From: Burkholderiaceae bacterium
GTDB lineage: Bacteria; Pseudomonadota; Gammaproteobacteria; Burkholderiales; Burkholderiaceae_D
Direction: 5' to 3'
Length of the DNA: 11,751 bases
Assembly (NCBI GenBank): GCA_019752915.1
Contig: JAIELO010000273.1
Span: forward strand, 1 to 11,751
Shown here: positions 7,419 through 11,751 of the stretch, one piece after another
Layout of the letters: each line of letters opens with the position of its first letter
How positions within the stretch are numbered: the stretch's first letter is position 1
Translations under genes and position numbers: made by a program
The notes under the pieces: generated by a model
Databases searched by the model: none
What the model was told of the DNA's origin: nothing
The model's input: the letters and a program-made list of their open reading frames with translations, nothing else

Positions 7419-8069
7419 ATGTTGAAGTGGACGTCGTTGCTGTTATCGCTGTGCCTGCTGCCGGCTGCCCGCGCAGCGACTGAGTGTGTGGTACCGCCCC
7501 TGAACCAGAGCGAGAAATCGCCGCAGCTGGCCGAAGCGACCCGGCAACTGCGTACCAGCAACCCCTGCAAGGTGGTCGCCGGTTTGAGCGCCAAGTCGCT
7601 CGGCACAGTGTGGGCGGGCCTGCTGTCGAGCAAGAAAACCGGTGGCCGCCGTCTCGAGCCAGCCATTCCCGACGGCATGCCCAACGGCACGGTGCTGGCC
7701 GGATCGGCCGGTGTGCACTTTGATCTGCGCAGTGCTGCTGCGGAGGGTATCCGCTCCTTCCAGCTGCTGCGCGGCAATCAGCCGCTAGCGGTGAACTTTG
7801 CAACGGCGCTTGAATTCGACGTGCCGGCCAGTGGTAGTGAAGCCTACCAGTGGACCCTGGTGACCCGTATGGCGACCTACCATGGCGAGTACACCCTTGC
7901 CGATGAAGCGGATCGGCGTGAGGTCGCGGCGCAACTGGCGCAGCTCGAACATGCCGCACTGGATCCGGTCGCCCGACTGGTGTATCAGGCCGCGATCTAT
8001 GACGAGGCCAATCTGTTTGCCGAGCGCGACCGGGTCTACCAGCAGCTGCGTGTATTGCTGGCACTCTAA
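7419..8069 (+). CDS. Exported protein of unknown function (operon partner)
   Basis: A 216-residue protein that I cannot assign to a named family. The ATG at 7419 is chosen because AAGGTG (7407-7412) lies six bases upstream; the in-frame GTG at 7410 falls inside that site. A Sec signal peptide is clear: MLKW, a leucine-rich core, then PAARA with likely cleavage after Ala19. The mature part has two cysteines (23 and 50) that could pair. The middle (about 80-145) has the alternating pattern of a beta-sandwich, and the last 50 residues look helical, ending in a repeat-like DPVARLVYQAAIYDEANLFAERD segment reminiscent of TPR helices. It begins 15 bases after the CHASE2 gene. Being periplasmic, it could bind the CHASE2 domain or regulate the protease encoded next; this is inference. 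Confidence 0.75.
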   Translation: MLKWTSLLLSLCLLPAARAATECVVPPLNQSEKSPQLAEATRQLRTSNPCKVVAGLSAKSLGTVWAGLLSSKKTGGRRLEPAIPDGMPNGTVLAGSAGVHFDLRSAAAEGIRSFQLLRGNQPLAVNFATALEFDVPASGSEAYQWTLVTRMATYHGEYTLADEADRREVAAQLAQLEHAALDPVARLVYQAAIYDEANLFAERDRVYQQLRVLLAL

Positions 8070-8080
8070 TTTTTTGCAGA

Positions 8081-8097
8081 CCGTTGCCGCGCAACGG
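8081..8097 (+). repeat. Intergenic hairpin between the exported-protein and protease genes
   Basis: CCGTTGC (8081-8087) and GCAACGG (8091-8097) form a perfect 7-bp stem with a CGC loop, in the 46-base gap before the protease gene. A run of six T lies before it, not after it, so it is not an intrinsic terminator for the + strand. On the - strand an A-run follows, so it is not one there either. It may shield or mark a processing point in the operon mRNA. Confidence 0.5.
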
Positions 8098-8115
8098 CAC
8101 CGACAGGAGAAGTGC

Positions 8116-9462
8116 ATGACCGAAGGACGAAAATTTGCCGCGCTTACGTTGCTGCTGGCGGGACTGGGGCTGGTATCGCTACAGTCGGCCATGGCGGCTC
8201 CCACTAAAAAGAACGACAAAGCTTCTGCCAAGGCGCATGCCAGCGCTAGTAGCAGTGCCAGTGCTAGTGCCGAGGCCAGCGTCGCCGCAGCCGCAGCCGC
8301 AGCGGTGGCGGAAGCCCCGCAGCCAGTCGCACCAGTCGCAGAAGCGCCACCGGCCGAAGCGCCCGGCCTGTTCGACCGGGTGAAGAGTCTATTCGGTAGC
8401 AGCGATAAGCCGGAAAAAAGTGAGAAGACCGATAAGGGAGAGAAGGGTGATACAGCGGAAAAGAGCGATGACAGCCCATCTTTTTTCAGTCGTCTTACGG
8501 GCAGCGCTGGCACGCCTACCAAGGTCAAGGATATTGACGAAGTGTTCGCCCTGTCGGCCCACGAGTTCGATCCCAGTTGCAAGTCGCTGGTTGAACCGTT
8601 CGGTACCACGGACAGCCTGCTCTCGCTGGGCAAGCTTGGTACCAAACTGATGCTCAATAACGCCAGTGCACGCTACGGCTTTGGCGGGCAGAGCATGGAT
8701 TTGCGCAGCACCTTGCGGCTGGCCGGCAAGAACCTGAACTGGTTGCCCATGGAAGCCGAGCGCATGCTGGGAGAACGCATCCACACCGAGATGGTGGCCG
8801 ACTTTCTCGATGGCGAACGCAAGGCGAACCGGCCGGCGCTGGCAAAGGCTAACCAGATCATGCAGTTGCTGCTGACGTCGGTAAAGGAAGACATGCCGTA
8901 TAAATTCCAGATCGATGTGCGCAAAGGTAGCGGCAATGCGCAAGCCTTGCCGGGCGGCTTTCTGGTGATCGACCGTGATCTGGTGGTGGTGCCGAAAAAT
9001 GAAGACAAAGCCTACTTCGCACTCGCCCATGAACTGGCGCACGTGTTACAGCGCCATGAAACCCGCGCCATTCAGGCCCGTATGACCGATTCTATTGATA
9101 GTCTGGACGGGCTGCGCAAGCTGATTGATGGCGTCGGTAGCAATCCGGGCTCGGTGCTGGCGTATTCCAACGACATCATGACGCGCTTCGTGGTGTTTTC
9201 CAAAGATCAGGAAATGCAGGCCGATGCCTGCGCCGTGCGCCTGCTCGATGTCGCCTTGCACGACAAGAAGAAACTGCATCAGGTGATCCGCAGCTATCAG
9301 GCCAGTTTGCCGCCGGCTACTCCGGATACGGTGGCCGCCAATCAGCTCGGCATGTTCATCGACAACGTGCAAAAGATGGACAAGCTGGGCGAGCAGCATC
9401 CGAATACGCAGGCCCGTAGTACCAATCTGGAGCGCATGCTGGCCGAGGTCGACAAGCACTAG
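8116..9462 (+). CDS. Exported M48-family zinc metalloprotease with low-complexity tether
   Basis: A 448-residue periplasmic metallopeptidase. AGGAG at 8105-8109, six bases upstream, fixes the ATG at 8116. A signal peptide (1-27, cleavage likely after SAMA) is followed by a long, probably disordered region: Lys/Ala/Ser repeats and an alanine run (28-60), a Pro/Ala stretch (to about 83), the short hydrophobic motif GLFDRVKSLFGSS (84-96), a Lys/Glu/Asp-rich linker, and SFFSRL (122-127). The folded part starts near 135. The catalytic site is HELAH (His305, Glu306, His309) in LAHELAHVLQRHETR, with the third zinc ligand Glu366 in EMQAD; a late HPNTQAR segment also fits M48. All metal ligands are intact, so activity is expected, probably on misfolded or outer-membrane proteins as for BepA/LoiP relatives. 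It is the last gene of the four-gene run; only 30 bases separate it from the convergent kinase. Confidence 0.93.
   Translation: MTEGRKFAALTLLLAGLGLVSLQSAMAAPTKKNDKASAKAHASASSSASASAEASVAAAAAAAVAEAPQPVAPVAEAPPAEAPGLFDRVKSLFGSSDKPEKSEKTDKGEKGDTAEKSDDSPSFFSRLTGSAGTPTKVKDIDEVFALSAHEFDPSCKSLVEPFGTTDSLLSLGKLGTKLMLNNASARYGFGGQSMDLRSTLRLAGKNLNWLPMEAERMLGERIHTEMVADFLDGERKANRPALAKANQIMQLLLTSVKEDMPYKFQIDVRKGSGNAQALPGGFLVIDRDLVVVPKNEDKAYFALAHELAHVLQRHETRAIQARMTDSIDSLDGLRKLIDGVGSNPGSVLAYSNDIMTRFVVFSKDQEMQADACAVRLLDVALHDKKKLHQVIRSYQASLPPATPDTVAANQLGMFIDNVQKMDKLGEQHPNTQARSTNLERMLAEVDKH
8221..8305 (+). repeat. Low-complexity Ala/Ser codon repeat inside the protease gene
   Basis: The DNA encoding residues about 36-63 of the protease alternates GCC/GCT/GCG with AGC/AGT codons and ends in tandem CCGCAG units (about 8285-8303). 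Repeats of this kind can change length by slippage. Units of three or six bases would lengthen or shorten the tether without breaking the reading frame. Confidence 0.6.
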
Positions 9463-9492
9463 GCGCGCCGGAGGGGGCCTGCACGCCGCAGA
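9463..9492. other. Short gap between convergent protease and kinase genes
   Basis: The 30-base gap is GC-rich. It starts within the palindrome GGCGCGCC (9462-9469). I see no stem followed by a T-run on either strand, so no recognisable intrinsic terminator serves either gene here. Confidence 0.6.
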
Positions 9493-11751
9493 TTACTGCA
9501 TCGGCAGGTGTACCGAGAACATAGTGCCATGACCGGGTTCGCTCTCGACGGTGATGCGGCCGCGGTGCTTGTCGACGATCTTGCGCACGATGTCGAGTCC
9601 CAGTCCGCTGCCTTCACCGGCCGGCTTGGTGGTGAAGAAGGCGTCAAAGATACGGTCGCGGATTTCCGGCGGAATACCGCAGCCGGTATCGCGGATCGAA
9701 ACCACTGCTTCGTTGCCGACCCGGCCGATGTCGATGGTCAGCGTCCCCTGATTCTGCATGGCCTGAATGGCGTTGTAGATCAGATTGGTCCAGACCTGAC
9801 TCAGCTCGTCCGGCAGACAGCGCAGCATGCCGATCGGCTGATAATTGCGCACCACCTCGATGCCCTGTTTGGTCTGATTCTGATAAATCGTCAGCACCGT
9901 ATCGAGGCTCTGGCCCAGATCGACTTCACGCAGTTCGCCAGAACTGTCGACCCGCGAATAGGATTTGAGCGCGAAGACGATTTTCGCGACCCGTTCCACC
10001 GCCGTATTGATGTTGCTGGCGCTGCTGACGATGGAGGCCATGCTGGCGGCCGTATCGAGCACGAAGTCGCTGTGCGGATGTGCCAGCAGCGGCAGATACT
10101 GGCTGGCGTGAGCATGGGCGCGCAGCTCTACCAGCACCGCCGCCTTGCGCCGCGCATCCTCGATCCCGGCCGCTTCCAGCACAGCGGTGACGTCGCGGGT
10201 CAGTGCGCGTTCTTCGCGCGTGTTGAGCAGTTCGCCAGTGGTACGGGTGTGCTGCAACATGTCGATGAACAGTTGCTGGGCTGGCTCGTCGAGCAGCTGG
10301 AACAGGCGGGGCAGATTGCCCAGTGTCTGCTGCAGCGCCTCGGCAATATTATGGCCGCTGGCCTTGATGGCGCCGATCGGGGTATTGATCTCGTGGGCGA
10401 CATTGGCCACCAGTTGCCCCAGCGAGGCCATTTTTTCCTGCTGGATGATCATGGCCTGGGCTTTACGCAGCGTCGCCAGCGTATCCGAATTGGCCAGCGC
10501 AATCGCACCGTAAGCACACAGGGTACGGAAGATGGCCACGTCGCGTTCGCCGTAGGCATGGGCACGCGGGGTGTGGATCGACATCACGCCCAGTACCAGT
10601 TCGCCCGCCATCAGGGGCGCATAAATGGCACTGCTGCCAGCCTGCGCATCGAGAACCTCCTGCTGTTCGGCGATACACAGGGCGGCCGCTGGTTCGATGT
10701 CGAGCAGTTCGTCATTACGTGGCAGGCGCTGACCATTGTCGACTCCCAGTACCAGCGCGAGCTTGCTGCCGCCGGAGCGTAGCCGGTAGATGCGGTAGCT
10801 GTGGGTGTCGAGCAGGGCGCGCACGTGACGGTCGAGCGACGACAGAACGGCGGCCTGTTCCAGATTGCCGGTGATTTCCCGACCGATCGCGCCCAGTTGC
10901 TCCAGTGTGGCATTGGCTTGTTCGAGCGTGGCCGCGCGCTGGGCTTCGGCCTCGTGCTGGGCTTCCAGCGCGGCGGCGTTGTCGAGGGCAATGGTCAGGT
11001 ATGAACACAGGGTGCGGAAGATCGATTGTTCGCGTTCGCCGTAGGCATTGGCTTCCATGGTCTGCACCGACATCACGCCCAGCAGGCGCTCGCCAACGAT
11101 CAGTGGCGAGTACAGATTGCTCAGATTGGGGCAGGCACCTGCCAGATAACGGGGCTCGCCGGGCCGCATGTGGCGGACCACTTCCAGCCGGGTGCGCGCG
11201 CAGCGCGACGACATGGCCAGCGGATCATCGAGGGCCAGCGAGAACGGCGCCAGCTCGGCGCCATTTTCCATGCCGAACACCATGTCCAGCTTCTGGGTGT
11301 TGCTGTTCATGAGCAGCACGAAGAAGGTATTGGTCTTGAGCAGCTGGTGCACATTCAGGGCCAGCGAATGGAACACGGCCTGCATATCCAGACAGGCGGT
11401 GAATTCGCGACCGATCCGGCCGATCACTTCCAGATCGCTGGCGCGTGCAGCCGTCAGTTGCAGCAGCTTCTGGGTTTCTGCAAACAGGCGGGCGTTTTCC
11501 AGTGCCGCGCTGAGAATATTGGTAATGGTCTTGAGCAGCGTGACGTCGGCCTCGCTGAAGGCAAATTCGAGATCGAGGTGCTGCAGCGTTACCACGCCGG
11601 TGACTTCGTCGCCACTGATCATGGGAATGAAGGCGGCGCTTTTTGCGGTCTCGCCACGCAGTACGGGATTGCCGTAAGCGATGCTGTGCTGCGCAAGTTT
11701 TTCATTGAACAGCAAGGCTTGCCGGGTGTTCAGTACATGCTTGCGGAAGCC
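9493..11751 (-). CDS. Multi-GAF sensor histidine kinase (5' end beyond window)
   Basis: The frame is open from the window edge to TAA at 9493-9495, so the start is missing. An in-frame TTG at 11715 is not a credible start because GAF-like sequence (ending TRQALLFNEKL) continues upstream of it. Positions below count from that TTG. The visible protein has the end of one GAF domain (to about 83), a second (about 98-250), a coiled linker, a third (about 275-425), then the phospho-acceptor box NVAHEINTP with His441, and a GHKL ATPase: N-box NLIYNAIQAM (Asn648), G1 box DTGCGIP (Asp676), F-box FDAFFTTK and G2 box GSGLGL near 700. The E-x-x-T after His441 fits the phosphatase motif. All catalytic elements are present, so it is an active kinase. 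GAF domains imply a cytoplasmic small-molecule or redox cue. No receiver domain or response-regulator gene is visible. Confidence 0.93.
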   Translation of the reverse strand, partial: GFRKHVLNTRQALLFNEKLAQHSIAYGNPVLRGETAKSAAFIPMISGDEVTGVVTLQHLDLEFAFSEADVTLLKTITNILSAALENARLFAETQKLLQLTAARASDLEVIGRIGREFTACLDMQAVFHSLALNVHQLLKTNTFFVLLMNSNTQKLDMVFGMENGAELAPFSLALDDPLAMSSRCARTRLEVVRHMRPGEPRYLAGACPNLSNLYSPLIVGERLLGVMSVQTMEANAYGEREQSIFRTLCSYLTIALDNAAALEAQHEAEAQRAATLEQANATLEQLGAIGREITGNLEQAAVLSSLDRHVRALLDTHSYRIYRLRSGGSKLALVLGVDNGQRLPRNDELLDIEPAAALCIAEQQEVLDAQAGSSAIYAPLMAGELVLGVMSIHTPRAHAYGERDVAIFRTLCAYGAIALANSDTLATLRKAQAMIIQQEKMASLGQLVANVAHEINTPIGAIKASGHNIAEALQQTLGNLPRLFQLLDEPAQQLFIDMLQHTRTTGELLNTREERALTRDVTAVLEAAGIEDARRKAAVLVELRAHAHASQYLPLLAHPHSDFVLDTAASMASIVSSASNINTAVERVAKIVFALKSYSRVDSSGELREVDLGQSLDTVLTIYQNQTKQGIEVVRNYQPIGMLRCLPDELSQVWTNLIYNAIQAMQNQGTLTIDIGRVGNEAVVSIRDTGCGIPPEIRDRIFDAFFTTKPAGEGSGLGLDIVRKIVDKHRGRITVESEPGHGTMFSVHLPMQ

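Noticed and set aside
7419..7475. Lipoprotein signal (LSLC at residues 9-12) in the small exported protein
   Set aside because: The residue before Cys is Leu rather than Gly/Ala/Ser, and the hydrophobic core would be cut short. The standard Sec cleavage site AARA fits better.
8070..8097. Intrinsic terminator after the small exported protein gene
   Set aside because: The T-run precedes the hairpin rather than following it, and on the opposite strand the hairpin is followed by A residues.
9508..10782. Long + strand open frame (424 codons) opposite the histidine kinase
   Set aside because: The kinase on the other strand has full, in-order domains and motifs. The antisense frame shows no recognisable domain and is a by-product of GC-rich codon use.
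11713..11715. TTG at 11715 as the true start of the histidine kinase
   Set aside because: The frame stays open to the window edge and the residues upstream continue a GAF-like sequence, so the gene starts outside the window.

Overview
The window is GC-rich, densely coded and chromosomal in character. No transposase, integrase, phage gene, tRNA, rRNA or CRISPR array is visible. A Tar-like chemoreceptor, a multi-GAF histidine kinase and Gram-negative style Sec signal peptides point to a motile proteobacterium, most likely a betaproteobacterium. That placement is inferred from protein character only.

Region 1 (1-2457, + strand) is a nucleotide-salvage unit. The last codons of an unidentified upstream gene overlap the start of an AMP phosphorylase-like 'type 2' thymidine phosphorylase. 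That gene in turn overlaps a ribose-phosphate pyrophosphokinase homologue. Both junctions are ATGA overlaps, so the genes are probably translated in a coupled way. Together the enzymes would move phosphorylated ribose between nucleotides and PRPP.

Region 2 (2454-4097, - strand) is a complete methyl-accepting chemotaxis protein. It converges on the kinase gene so tightly that the two stop codons share the four bases CTAG. A 336-357 bp divergent intergenic region follows (4098 to 4433 or 4454). It holds an AT-rich island with a good sigma70-type promoter reading rightward. It also holds a three-armed hairpin array just before the next gene.

Region 3 (4455-9462, + strand) is the most interesting part. 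It is a four-gene run of a cytoplasmic patatin-like lipase, a CHASE2 membrane protein without any cytoplasmic output domain, a small exported protein, and an exported M48 zinc metalloprotease on a long low-complexity tether. Spacing is 6, 15 and 46 bp. The layout suggests an envelope-sensing module that links a periplasmic or membrane cue to lipid hydrolysis inside and proteolysis outside. I do not recognise it as a named system. The coupling is inference from gene order and topology.

Region 4 (9493 to the window edge, - strand) is the 3' part of a sensor histidine kinase with at least three GAF domains. It converges on the metalloprotease gene with only 30 bp between them. Its start lies outside the window and no partner response regulator is seen.
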